64,000 bases of DNA from Verticillium longisporum (Eukaryota; Ascomycota; Sordariomycetes; Glomerellales; Plectosphaerellaceae), in the NCBI GenBank assembly GCA_019188255.1, contig JAETXT010000005.1, forward strand, positions 3,224,001 through 3,288,000, read 5' to 3'. Positions 25,279-38,699 of the stretch are shown here, one piece after another. Every line of letters begins with the position of its first letter. Positions within the stretch are counted from its first letter, which is position 1. Below the pieces are notes generated by a model. The model did not search any database, had not been told where the DNA came from, and saw only the letters and a list, made by a program, of their open reading frames with translations. The position numbers and the translations under genes were made by a program.

Positions 25279-26445
25279 AATATTATAAAAGAGGCTATTA
25301 TTATATACTAGCTTATATATATTATTTATTATAAGGAAGCTAATACTCTTAACTTTACTATATATAATTAGGAGGTTAAACTATATAATTAGCCTTTAAA
25401 GGGTAAAGAAGATAATAAATAAAGTAAGACCTTATATAATATAGATAAGATCCCCTTTAATATAAACTTCTCCCCTTTCTTAGAGGAGGCTCTAAATAAT
25501 AATACTCTAGTATATCCTCGCCTTTTAGGAATATATTACTCTTATTATAGCTCTATTAGCTATCCTTTATCTCATACTTCTTAGTACTTTATTATTATTA
25601 TTAAGAAGAAGGCTAATATTAAGAAAAAGAAGATTAAAGTAGCTATTAAGAAGAAAGCTATTATTATTATTAAAGTATTAATAAAGGCTATTAAGGAGAA
25701 ATAGCTTATTATTATTAAAGCTAAATTTATTAAAGCTTAAAAAGCGCTTTATATTATAAATATAGCCCTTAAAATACTAGAGGTCTTAGAAGTCGATAAT
25801 AATAATAAAGATATTAATAAATTTAATCTATTAATATTATTATTTTCTAAATATTTAGCTTTTTATAATATTTCCTTTACTCTTTTAATAAATAACCTCG
25901 ATCCTTTTAAATATATTAAAGATAGTACTAATAACGTTTTTACTTATCTTCTAAATAATAATCTCCTCCTTTCCTATAATAAGGATAAAAGTAAGAATAA
26001 AGCTATAGCTTCTATAATAATTATCGATTATTATATTCCTATTAATAATTATCCTTATAATATATTATTATCTCTTATTCTTTTAATAAAGGCTTCCAAT
26101 TTAATTATCTAGTCTAATAGACTATCTAAGATATATCCTATAGCTAAGATAGCCTATATTCCTATAATAGCTTTATTAAAGTATCCTATAGCCTTAACTA
26201 CCTTTAGCCCCCCTTTAGCGAAGAAGGCGTATTAGATACCTTAGAAGGTTATTTATAGTATTAGACTAGCTAGTCTATTTATATATAGTAGCTATGCTTT
26301 AAGTAATTAATCGGCGATCTTGCCTTAGGGTAAAGTGCTTAATAGCTGTATTGGCGATAATAGTAAAGAAGAGGATAAATTTATTAACGAGCTTTTACCT
26401 ATTATATTAGATAAAGGTTAGGAATAATATAATAGGTTTCCTTAA
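25279..26445 (+). pseudogene. Extra antisense frame of family A (A3 copy), function unknown
   Basis: 389 codons on plus, while A3 pol is on minus. It shares the Lys-rich block (repeated IKKK/KKKK units, about 25,590-25,740) and the C-terminal end with the A2 copy at 43,442-44,638, and is 30 nt shorter, a multiple of three. One difference is a five-codon block present in A2. In-frame stops are TAA/TAG only. Confidence 0.55.
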
Positions 26446-29400
26446 ATAGTATTAATTCTAATAATAATTACTATTAAATACTATTATAATAATTAATTAA
26501 TAAACTAATATTACTATTATAAGCCTAATATTAATATTATTTATTCTATTATATTAATCTTTTCTTAAATAGTTTTATTATTTTATCCTCCTATATACTT
26601 TTAACTACTCGTCCTATTATTTATATTTATATTTCCAGTATTTTTTATACTTCTTTAAAATTTAAATTATATTTTCTAAATAGCTTTTAAGCTCCTAAGT
26701 ATTATATTTAATTAATTAGCTTAGCTATTTTATTAAATAGAAATTCTATCTTTAATCCTCTTTATAGGCTATAATATCTTTAAGTTCCTATTCCTCCTAT
26801 TCCTTTTCTAATATAGGGAGGTAATCTAATTATTTAATATCTATTTAATAAATATATTAAGGTTCTAAGGAAGATATTAGGAAGATATTATATATTCTAG
26901 TATAGGTCTTAGGAAGTAATACTTAATAGGCTTATTCGCTTACTGTCTCTATAACCTTTATTTAAATATATTTAAATATAAGCTTTCTATTTAATTTAAA
27001 GTAAAAGTTCCTTATAGAGAGATCTATAATATCTCTAATATTAAAAACCTTAAAGGTATACTTCTTATTATAGTAGAGAGCCTAAGTATATATTATATAT
27101 TATTAGTTTTCGCTAATTAATTAGCGAATAATTATAATCTTTTTAATCTTCTCCTTTATACTTTGAACTTTAATATCCTTTCTTAGGGCTATATAGTCGA
27201 TTATCCTTAAATAGTACTTATATAGGGCCTTAAATAGTAAAATACTAATAATACTATATATACTATTATTATAAAAGAACTCTACTTCTTTTAAATAATA
27301 TAGCTACTCTTTTAATACTTAATCATTAATATAATATAGGTATTTTTCTAGTATTTAATAGGTTCCCTCTGTCTAACTATCTATCTATAGATAATAAGCT
27401 ATAGATAGGTAGTATTTAATTACTCTTTCTTAATAGAATTCCTCCTAGAATTAATTAATAAAGAGCTTATCCCTATTATTTATAATACTTTCTAAGCTCC
27501 TAAATTAATATTCTATTTCTTTATAAAGAATAGCGCTTAAGCTTATAGCTATAAGTACTTTATAAGTTACTAAGAATCGGGCAGCTTTCGTAAAATAGTC
27601 TATAATAATAAAGATAGAGTTATATTCTAGATTATCGTCCTTTATTATTAATATTAGCCCTATAATAAAGTCTAAGGAGATCTCTTAGAAAGGGTATAAT
27701 AGAAGTAATAGTAATTATAGCTTCCTATATAGCTTATACTAAGGTATTTACATCCTTTAATATATTAAGTATTTAATAATATATTAATATATATCTATTA
27801 TTATATTTTCTTAATAGAACTTTCTCCTAAATAGATTAAAGGTCTTATTTACTCTTATATATCCTATTTATAGATTATTATAATACTATTTTAATAGCTC
27901 TTTATAGAGAGTCCTTTATAATAGGATAATAAATTATCCTTTAAAGAAGAAGGTATTTTATTTATTTAAAATATACTTTATTCTTTTTCTAATTTATTAA
28001 TTTATATTCTCTTTTTAGAAAAGGTATCCTAGATTAATAATCTATAGACCTCTAATTAAGTTCTTAAATTCTAAAATAAAGATAAGCTTTAATATTATTT
28101 CGTTCTTTAAAAGCTCTTTTATAATAGAATATAGAATATATTAATCTAGAATAATAACCTTAGACTCTCTTAGGTCCTTAGACTCTATTTAAATAATCTC
28201 TTAGCGAATTATTATTAATTTCTTAATTTAAGCTTTTTAGTTTTAAAGTTAAGAAAGAGCTTCTTTCTTTATTTTTTTCTTAATAATAATATAAATATAT
28301 TTTACTTATTATTTAAAAAGTAAAATCCCTTTTTCCCTAGAGCTATAATATTATTCTAATATAAATATAGGCTTTTATCTTTATAGGGTTACCTTTATAG
28401 CTTAGATATAAGCTCTATTTATAATATCCTTTAATTTAATCTTAATAATAGTTTATTAAATATTTATAATTTAATCTTCTATTAATTATAGCTTTTTAGA
28501 TAAAATAAGAAATATATTATTTATTAATATTTATTCCTTTATATAGTCTAATTACTTTAAGAGGCTATTAGTAAGGTTTATAATTCTAAATTAATATTAG
28601 ATTTTAGAATTAAAAGACGATAATCTATATATTTATTATATAAGCTTTCTTTAAAGGTCTTTTACTAATATTTATATAATATTTTTAGAAGCTTAATAAT
28701 TAATTAATATAATAAAGACTTATCCTATACCCTCTAAGTAATAGTATTAATATTTAAAGCTCTCTATAATCGTAAATAGTTCTTATTATTTAGTACTCTA
28801 TTATTATTTAATTAATAATAGTTTCTATAAATAATAGATAATAGGCCTTTACTCGTTTTTATACTTTTAGCTAAGGATCCCTAAAATAGTATTAATAGAT
28901 ATATTAATCTTAACCTAGCCTTCTAATATATAGTCCTAATATTTTAAAATTATAATAATAATAAATATAATTTTTAATTATTTAAATACCTTTTAAGCCT
29001 TAAATAATTATTCGAATAGCCCCTTCTTAACCCCTATAATACTTCCTTTTAATAGAGTAGATAAAAGGGCTATTATTTTTAAATAGCTTTCTATAAGCTA
29101 TTTATAGAAGTTTATAAAGCTTAGGAATATTTATATATCTTTAAAGGATTCTAAGGGTTATTATTTAATTATAGCTTAAATATACTTTAAATCTATAATT
29201 ATAGAGTTAGGGATAATTCTATATATCTAGTAACTAAAAGGAGAGTATAAACATTCTATAATTATCTACTATCTATTTATTAAATATTTATAGTTTAAAG
29301 GCTTCTATACCTTCTATATCTTATAACTTTAATAATTAAATAAGAATAAAATTAATAATATCTATTATAGTATTAATATCTAAATTAATAGAGAATCTAA

Positions 29401-29814
29401 TATCTTTACTTTATTATAAAGTAATTATTAATATTTTAATAGTTTTCCTAATATTTATTTTAAATATAATACCCTTTAAATTAGGGCTTATATTAAATCG
29501 TTTTCCGAAAGCTCTATTACTTAGATACCCTCGAATTTAAGTAATTTTATATTTATAATTATAGCCTTATACCTCTAGGGGTCTAGCTATAAATAATTTT
29601 ATATTTAATAATTAATTTTATTATAATAGAAGTATATATTTATAGATATTATAGGGGCGGATCCCTAACCTCCTAATAGCATTCTCGTAGAGTATAGATT
29701 AGGGTTCCTCGCCTAGTAAGGGGTAGTCCCCCTTCTATAATATAAAGCTTACCCTCTCTTTATAAGCGATTAGTCTTATAGGCTCTCTTTCTAAGGTCCT
29801 CTATATATAAGTAT

Positions 29815-30100
29815 ATTAAACTAATATTAGGGAATCGCCTAGGGCAGTAATTACTATATAGGATTCACTAATATAGTAATTACTAGGGCCGGGATTAATA
29901 GCTCTAAGGAGCATATAATTCATAGCTTATATAATCCGTAAATTAGATAGATATATCTAATTTATATAGATAGTAGTAACTTAGAGATAGTATTAATAAT
30001 TATTATAAGTCTTATATTACCTACCCTACCTATTTAGAGCTCTTAAGTATAGCTAAAGTAATAAATTAGGGTTTATATAAATAATAAAGCCCTCTTAATA
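29815..30100 (+). repeat. LTR of family C (5' LTR of C2)
   Basis: 286 bp, ATTAAACTAATATTAGG to CCTCTTAATA; one T shorter at the start than the other copies. The left flank AGTAT is the target duplication. Confidence 0.85.
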
Positions 30101-32689
30101 TTAATTAGTATTACGTTTAATATAATATAGAATAGCTAGAGCTAGAGAAGTTAAGATCGATCCTATAAATAGTAAATTTATTATATATAAGCTTATTAAT
30201 TATACTTTATAAATAATCGTAAAAGCATTATTTACTTTAAGTATTTTAGGACTCTTATAAGAGCTTAATAATAGAGAAACCCTCTATTATATAATCTATA
30301 GGAGTACTATCTACTTCGAGTATCTTAGGACTCCTATATTTAAGATTACTACCTAGGCTATATTATTAACTATCAACCCGATAAACGAAGCTCTATAGAA
30401 TAGTTAATTAGCTATAATAGAGCTTTAATAAAATTAATAATAATAAGCTCCTTAGATTATAATAATAGCTCTATAATAGAGCTAGAGAGTACTAAAAAGA
30501 TATAATAGGAATTCGATAATATTCTAGAAGAATTTAATATATTATATTTAATATAGAAGGTTAAAAAGGGTCTTAATATTAACTTTATCGTTAATAGAAT
30601 AGAATTATAGTTCCTTAGATTATTAGATTTAATATCTATAGATCTTAAGAATACCTAGATCTTTAAAGTAATAAGTATATATAAGACTATAAAGGGAATT
30701 TACCTCTTAGAAGTATTTATCGAATATTTCTAAGGCTAGATTAAAGAGGACTTTAATTCCTATAATATAATAATTATTTAAATATTAAAGACATATCTAA
30801 TAGAATATAGGATCCTTCTTCTAGGAATAATAAATACTAAGATATTAAAGAGATTAATCCTAATACTTTTATAGGAAGAGATATTTAATATAATAGAATC
30901 GATTATTATTAATTAGGATTTAGTATTCTAAAGAGTAGAGGAATAGGGAGATTAGTAGGATAATAAGTAATAATTTATAGGGAATGCCTAGCTATCCTAA
31001 ATCCGAAAACTATAAATAGGGAGGATAGATCCCCGATCGCCCCTAGTTCTAGAATTATCTAATTAATAGAATAGGTAATCTAGCTAATAAGAGATTACGT
31101 TTTAATTATAAAGAAATAAGACTTTACTTTTAAATATTACTTAGAATCTATTAATTTAATATTATACTCTATTATTATATAAATTAGTAAATTTATTAAT
31201 TAATAGAGCTATAATTAAATAATTTATATTATTCTAGAATAAGGAGAGTAATTACTCTAAGGAGATCTATAATATCCTTAACGATAAAATATATATCTTT
31301 ATAAACGTTTACGAATTACTATAAATCCGATATATATAGCTCTATATACTCTTTCTAAGTATACTTTTAAAGTATATATAAACTTTCTTCTTAGAATATA
31401 TAAACTAGAATATAGGACTTTATTAAATATATTTAGTAATTAAATAATAGTTTAATTTAGAGATTAATAGAATATAGTATTATATAGACTAGAGCTTAAT
31501 AATATTCTACTCTATAATAATAGAAGCTAATAATATAGGAAAGCTATAAATAGAAGTTCTCTAGATCTTTCTAGATAGGCTTTAATAGTACTAGAGAGTA
31601 CTTAGCTTTATATTTAAGGAGGAGATTTATCTCTATATAAATACTCTAAAGGCAATTTAAAGCATTCTAGAATTAAAGATTATATTAATAATATTACAGC
31701 GATCTTTTAATACTTTATCTATATAGTTTAAGAATATATTAAAAGTAGAAGAGAATACTAGGATATTTAAGTACTTCTATATTAATAGATATTATAGGAG
31801 TAGATATTACTAAGCTAGTAGAAGGGGAGATCGTAGAGAGTATTTAATATATAGAATTAATAATTATTAGCTATCTAGAATTCGTAAATACTAGATATAC
31901 TCTAAACTAGATTATAGATCGACGAAGTACTCTTTTAAAGAATAATAATATTTAAAAGAGTAATAGAAATATATATAGGAAGTATATAGGGATTAATAGA
32001 AGGGATACTATTAGTTTTTAATAGTAATAGAACCTATTAAGAGCTTAGAATTAGATAATCCTATTTCTAATAAACTAGGAGTAGATAATATTTATAAGTC
32101 TAATCCTAAGAGTAAATTAATAAATACTTATATTATATACTTCTTAGTAAATAAATTATTCTAATATAGAATTAAGGGGAGTAGTCCGAAGGCTAAAATA
32201 ATAGCTTTAATAGAATAGCTCTTTATTTAATATTAGATTAATAATACTTCTATATAGTATAGTATTATCCTTAATATAAATATAATATTAATTTCTTTAA
32301 TAGGAGCTTTATAAATAAAGGCCTTAATAGCTTTAATATTAAGCTTAATAATTAATAAATAAGGAATAGGGGCTAGAATAAGATTTAGAATAGGAAATCC
32401 TATATCTACGATAGAGGAGATTACTATTCTAATACTAATTAGGAGAATTATATTCTATATTATCCTAATAGATACCTTATTCCTACTTTATATTAAGGAT
32501 ATAGACGATCTTAGAATCTATTTAGATAATATATATAATAAGCTAATAAAGTATATTAAAGAGATCTAAGAGTATATACCTATCTTCCATAAATAGGCCT
32601 ATTTATAGTTCTTCTTAGATATAAAGACCTATATTAGTTCTAGGATTATATATATAATAAGGATAGAGAGCGATAGAGTAGCGTTTCTA

Positions 32690-33260
32690 ATAGAAATAGA
32701 GCTTTAATATATTTATAAACTGTTTAATTATTTATTTATAAAGAAGCTATAAAACCTATTCTAGAGAATAGATTATAATATAAATTAAGATATTCTAGAG
32801 CTAATAAATTATTTCTATTATTATTATTAGATTAAAGGGAAATCTCTATAATACTTTAAATTTACTTTAAAGTTAGATATTAACTTTAATTATAAAATTT
32901 TAATCGATATTATATATTTAAATAGAAAGCTTATTCTTTATATAATCGATATAAATATAGGATTCTAATCTATAATTTTTATTCTTAATTTTATAGTTTA
33001 TATAATATAGGAAGCCCTTAAGAAGTATTAATTAAATATCTATCTTAGGCCTCTAGATATTATAATTATTAATACTAGAACGAACTTTACTTCTATAGAG
33101 TTTAAAATAGAGGTACGCCTCCTAGATATAACCTACTATTAGATCCCTATAGAGGCCTATTAATTAATTAATAAGGTTAAGAGCTATTATAAGCTAATAT
33201 ATAAAGTATATAAGATCTTAAAAGTAGAGTCTCGTAATATAAGCTTAGAATCGCTACTTT
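32690..33260 (+). pseudogene. Copia-type integrase core of C2, RIP-inactivated
   Basis: The frame around 33,030-33,190 reads LDIYLRPLDIIIINTRTNFTS, then EFK, then PIEAY, LINKVKSYYK, IYKVYKILK. This matches the fungal copia integrase pattern with the second catalytic Asp in VTDAGTNFTS and the Glu of GKVERYH. Here the Asp codon at about 33,071 reads Asn (GAT to AAT) and the Glu region reads KVKSY. On C1 the same block lies on minus at about 38,790-39,000. Confidence 0.8.
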
Positions 33261-33989
33261 AAGGAGCTATAAAGGTAATAAACGATATTAATAGATTAAT
33301 ACCTATATTACTTATATTTAGGGGAATACCTAGGATTATTATTAACTTAGCGCTTATCATAATCTAAGTATAATATACTAAAGCGATTAATAAAGCGATA
33401 ATAGAGCTTTAGCGAATAATTATTAAGCGGAAGGTTAATAATACTCTTAATACCTATAATAGACTAAATATTAAATAATTATTATTAAGATCGCTAGAGC
33501 TAGGAAGCGATGTTCTTATATTCTAAGAGTAGGAGAAATAGATTAATCCCTATAAGGTTATATTAGTTTCTAATATAGTAATTACAATCGATATAATTAA
33601 TAGCTTAATAGAGTTTAGAGGAATATATATTAAGCTATATAATAGATTACTAGATTAGGAGATTAAGGAGATAATAGTAATCCGAACTCTAAAGACCCTA
33701 GAACTATTTAAATACTTAGAGCTAATTCTATTATAATAATATAGGAGACTTAGGAAGTTAATAAATACTATAAATCTATTATAGATAGCTTTTATAGATC
33801 GTAAAAGTAATATAACTAGGACTTTATAGATCGAGTATTAATTTATTATTAAAAGGGAATAGTAGGGTTACGACCTAGCTATTAAACTATATAATAAAGG
33901 TAGAATAACGACCCCTAGGAAGCTATTTAAATAATCTAATTAGGAGGAAATCGATTTACTCTTAATAGCTAGAGTAATTATACTAATTA

Positions 33990-34528
33990 GGAGATCTACG
34001 TTTCCTAGGGCTAAGATCTTTTGATATTAGCTTATAAGAGAAATAAAAGGCCTCCCTTAAGCCCTATATAAGAAATTAAAACTAATAGTTTAAGGATATA
34101 GTAATTAGGAGAAGATAACTCTATTAATATAGTCGCCTACGATTATATACTATAATTAACGATTAATCCTAGTAATTACCCTAATATTATAGTAATAATA
34201 CTATTAGTTAATACTCTATAATATTAATTAAGCCTATATTTAGAGTACTATAGATCTATTATATAATATTCTCCTATATATTCCTAAGGAGCTATAGTAT
34301 AGATACTTTAATAGAATCGTCTTCTATATTATAAAGCTGCTTTATAGTATTATAGAATTAGGTCTCTATTAGTTTATAACCTATTAGCGCTATTATAGAG
34401 AGTACTTAAATATTATTCTAATAGGCTACGATCTATATTTACTCCTAACTAGAGCTAGAGAGAGCTTTAAGCTAATTAGGATATAGATTAATAATACTTT
34501 TAACCTCAGAGAGCCTATATTTATATAA
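33990..34528 (+). pseudogene. Copia-type reverse transcriptase (N-terminal half) of C2
   Basis: The frame gives a block equivalent to the RLVAQG-type start (LIVQGYSN-like, about 34,080), a RLIL segment, INQAYIQST (34,220-34,245; canonical DVTQAYLQS), ILLYIPKEL and KLLYSIIELG (canonical LLKPLYGLAESG). The domain is split at 34,528 by A2 and continues at 50,176. Confidence 0.8.
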
Positions 34529-34595
34529 TATAAAGGTATTAGGCTAAGGGCCTTAATTAGGGAAAGTAGATAATTCGGATTTCAATTAGTATACT

Positions 34596-34884
34596 TATTA
34601 AGAGGGCTTCACTGCTTATATGAACCCTAATTCATTACTTTAGCTATGCCTGAGAGCTCTGAATCGGTAGGGTAGGTAATATAAGAGTTATAATTATTAA
34701 TGATTCTCTCTCTCTAAATTACCGCTACCTACGTAAATCAGATATACCTATCTAATTTACCGATCACGTAAGCTATAAATCACGTACTCCTAAGAGCTAT
34801 GAATCCTAGCCCCGGTAATTACTATATCGGTGAATCCTATATAATGATCACCGACCTAAGTAATCCCCTAATATTAGTTCAATA
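34596..34884 (-). repeat. LTR of family C (3' LTR of C1), lightly RIPed
   Basis: 289 bp. It keeps many CA/TG sites (for example tgcttatatgaaccc, tatgcctgagagctctgaatc) that are TA in the partner LTR at 41,868-42,156. Confidence 0.9.
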
Positions 34885-35017
34885 CTAGCTATCTTTTCTT
34901 TATAGATAGGATTGCCTAAGGGACTAATATCGGGCTCTATTACCTATATTAATAGCTACTCTAACGCGCTTACAATCCTCCAGTCTCTAATGCATTAGAT
35001 CTACTATCCTAATCTAT

Positions 35018-35021
35018 AAAA

Positions 35022-35073
<52 letters not shown>

Positions 35074-35074
35074 A
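35018..35074. repeat. AAAT microsatellite in C1
   Basis: About 14 tandem units of taaa/aaat, just inside the C1 3' LTR. Shorter degenerate versions occur at the same place in C3 (about 23,465-23,505) and C2 (about 58,135-58,165), so the array is part of the element and has expanded here. Confidence 0.9.
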
Positions 35075-35693
35075 ATAAGAGAATAATAGATAGAATAAGG
35101 AAAAATATAGCTTAATACTACTATTCCTATAAGCGCTAAATCCCTAATCCCTAGCGCTATAGATCAATTAAACTAGCTACTAAATAGCTCTCTAAGGAAA
35201 TGAATTAAATTATAATTAAATAATAGGAATAGGCTTTTAAACCCTTTAATAAAGGAAATAAATAGTAATTAAATAGCGTAATAGCTAATTAAATAGCGCT
35301 CTTATAATAGCTAGATATAGGCTCTTAAAGTCTCTAAATCGCTAATATATTAATAGAGGGTAGAAGAATAATTATTATTACCCCTTTTATTAGCTTTCTT
35401 AATAGGAATAATAGAATTAAACCGCCTTTAATAGGAATAATAGAATTAAACCGCCTAAATAGGATTAATAGATCCTATTAAGCTAATTTAATAAATACTA
35501 TACTCTATAGATCTATATATCTAGTTAATAAGTTATAGTAACTCTATTCCTTTTACCTTCCCTTTTCCCTATAACGATTCTTTATTTTTAAGATTAATTA
35601 GCCTAATCTACTATTTTAGAGCTCCGACGATTACTAAATCCCTATTTTTATTACTCTCTCTCTCTCTCTTTTTCTCTTATCCCGGCCTCGATA

Positions 35694-36494
35694 ATACCGC
35701 CTAAGCGCAAAGCCCCTATACCCATTACCCCTCCCGCTAAGAGAATAGCGAAGCGTAAGAACCTAGTCGGCACTAATCGTAAGAGCTACTAATCTAGGAT
35801 ATAGTATATATATATAATAATATTTATAAAGTCCCCTATTTAAGGTATTTAAAGTCTTATCTTATTAATAAGTAAACTAAAACTAGCGCTAATAGCGTAT
35901 ACTACGATTTAGAGCCTAAGGGTTCCTATTACTATAAGTATACCTCTAGGTACTCTTATAAACTAATATAAGCTTCCGTAATCTCTATTTTCTAATATCT
36001 ATAGCTCTAATAATTATTATCTATAGTCCGGTCGGGGCGTTTAAGCCCGCTATAAAGTTTTTAGCTACTTAGGATAAGAATAATAAGCTAATAAGCTCTC
36101 TTCTCTATTATTTCCCTAATTATCTAATTATATAATTAGCTAATAGGGGATATAGGATATAGAGAAGTAATATACTATCGTAAAAGGTATATTAATAATC
36201 GCTAAGGAGGAGGAGGCGAAAGGGGGTAATAACCCTAATAAGGACCTTAATAATCTTTATAATGCTAACCGTAAAGCGGCTAAGCGGGCTATAGCTCTAT
36301 AGCTCTTTAACTACCTTTAATAGGACTTACTAGAATAATTAAACTCGGATTCTTCGGATTCCGAGGCCTAGTCTACTTTATAGAATAGTTACTTTACTAT
36401 TTTACTAATCGCGGAGTCGTCGTTTTTACTTCTAAGGTACTCGTTTTTAAGCTTTACTATATTTTTACTAATATTAATTACCTTTACCCCTTAA
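35694..36494 (+). pseudogene. Extra antisense frame of family C (C1 copy), function unknown
   Basis: A single plus-strand frame of 267 codons between the 3' LTR and pol of C1, which is on minus. It starts at an ATA that would be ATG before RIP, then PPKRKAPIPITPPAKRIA and KRKNLVGTNRKSY, a strongly basic, nuclear-signal-like N-terminus with few stops. Near 36,200-36,330 it is again clearly protein-like: KEEEAKGGNNPNKDLNN, RKAAKRAIAL and an acidic NSDSSDSEA. The frame ends at TAA 36,492-36,494, overlapping the reversed stop of pol at 36,491-36,493, so the two genes converge. The middle part (35,780-36,150) has many stops and might hold an intron. Matching N-terminal sequence is in C3 (minus, near 8,970) and C2 (near 57,560). 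No domain recognised. Confidence 0.5.
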
Positions 36495-38000
36495 TTATTC
36501 TTTTCTTAACGTTTAACCTATCCTTTAATCCTAATTATAACTTCGTTAGAGCTTATTAGCGCTTCTAGTACCTAGTTTAATACTCCTTTAATTATTAAAT
36601 CTATAGGGTTATCGCTTCTAGCGATCTAACGAATTTCGTCGACTTCGTATTCTTCGTAGCTTTACTATAATGCTATAAGATCTATTATTAAGCATTTCTC
36701 TATTATTGCGCTTAATTAAACTAAGTATTAGTAGAATAAGTAGCTATTAGTATAGATAACTATCTATAGGAGCAATAGTTCTAAGCGTTTATAGATCTCT
36801 TAGAGCGTCTATTTAAGGATATAAGCTATATCGAAGCCGCTAACTATCCTATAGATCTTATTAGCTAGAACTAAATATATAATCTATTTATATTTAATAG
36901 ATTACTAATAGAGGATATTACTATATACTATAAAGGCGTTCTCCTAATTATAAGAACGTTTATTATTAAGGAGGATAACGAATCCGATCTATAAACTTAG
37001 GTCCTTATTATTAGCGAAGGAGCTATTAATAAATACGTAAAATTAGGCTATTAAGAGATCTAGGCGTATATAATTCAAGCTATAGCCTATATTAGCGATC
37101 TACTATTATATACGTTTATTAAGCCGTTTAAAGTCGTCCTCCTATAGGTTCTTAGCTTAGGCTATAATAGAGAAATCGAAGGCTACCTCTAATTAATAAA
37201 TTAAAGTAATATAGGTACTACGAGCTCTCTAAGTAATATATTCCTATTCTAAGCTTACTATCCCTAGGGTTACTAGCTCTAGGCGATTACCTTAGCCTTT
37301 CTATTAAATCGTAAGATCTTTAGTTCTAACTTTAATAATATAGCTATTAAAGATACTATTAGATCCTATATTAAGGACGGAAATAGGCTTTACTCGGAAG
37401 CTAGCGCTTTCGAGCTCTATTTATTCCTTTTATATAAATATAGGCTCTCCGAGGTTAAAGGTATTATTAATATATATTCCGATTAATCTAAAGCTCTCTC
37501 TAGCTCTAGTTAGAAGTAAATATAGATCGTAGCCTATTAAAATAGCGTTTAGGCGCTCTCTATAATAGCGCTAATAAATTATAAACTAATAGAGACCTAA
37601 CTCTACGATATTATAGAATAGCTTTATAATATAGAAGACGATTCTATTAGGGTATCTATATTATAGCTCCTTAGGAATATATAAGAGAACGTTATATAAT
37701 AGATCTATAGCGCTCTAAGTATAGGCTTAACTAATATTATAGAGTATTAACTAGTAGCTACGTTATTATAGTATTAGGGTAATCGCTAGGATTAGTTATT
37801 AGCTATAGTATATAATCGTAAGCGATTATATTAATAGGGTTATCTTCTCCTAATTACTATATCCCTAAACTATTAATCTTAACTTCTTATATAGAGCTTA
37901 AGGGAGGCCTTTTACCTCTCTTATAAGCTAATATCTAAAGATCTTAGTACTAGGAAATACGGATCTCCTAATTAGTATAATTACTCTAGCTACTAGGAGT
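36491..38000 (-). pseudogene. Copia RT C-terminus and RNase H of C1
   Basis: The minus-strand frame ends with an EIRxIARSDNP block and VIIRIKG before the stop at 36,491, matching the usual end of copia RNase H. Upstream, best read in the C2 copy at 50,540-50,780 (plus), is the RNase H signature with a GF-I-LLS segment, SIKYK-V, SVLASEIY-like and FDIAYIL motifs. RT lies beyond about 37,430. Trp and Gln codons are replaced by TAG/TAA. Confidence 0.75.
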
Positions 38001-38699
38001 AAATCGATTTCCTCCTAATCGGACTATTTAAATAGCTTCCTAGGGGTCGTTATTCTACCTTTATTATATAGTTAAATAGCTAGGTCGTACCCCTATTATT
38101 CCCTTTTAATAATAAATTAGCGCTCGATCTATAAAGTCCTAATTATATTATTTTTATAATCTATAAAAGCCGCTTATAATAGATTCGTAGCGTTTATTAA
38201 CTTCCTAGGTCTCCTATATCGTTATAATAGAATTAATTCTAAATACTTAAATAGTTCTAAGGTCTCTAGAATTCGAACTACTATTATCTCCCTAGCCTAT
38301 TAATCTAGTAATCTATTATATAGCTTAATATATATTCCTCTAAACTCTATTAAGCTATTAACTATTTCGATTATAACCGCTATATTAGAAACCGATATAA
38401 CCTTATAAGGACCGGTCTATTTCTCCTATTCTCAGAATATAAGAACGTCGCTTCCTAGCTCTAGCGATCTTAGTAGTAACTACTTAATATCTAGTCTATT
38501 ATAGGTATTAAGAGCATTATTAACCTTCCGCTTAGCGATTATTCGCTAAAGCTCCGCTATCGCCTTATTAATTACTTTAGCGCGCTACGCCTAGGTTATA
38601 ATAGGCGCTAAATTAGCAATGATCCTAGGTATTACTCTAAATACGAGTAATATAGGTAATAATCTATTAAGCCTAGTAATATCGTTTATTGCCTTTATA

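Noticed and set aside
35880..36010. BED-type zinc finger suspected in another frame of the C1 3' region
   Set aside because: Only one cysteine is readable and the needed C-x2-C and H-x-H spacing is absent even allowing for RIP.
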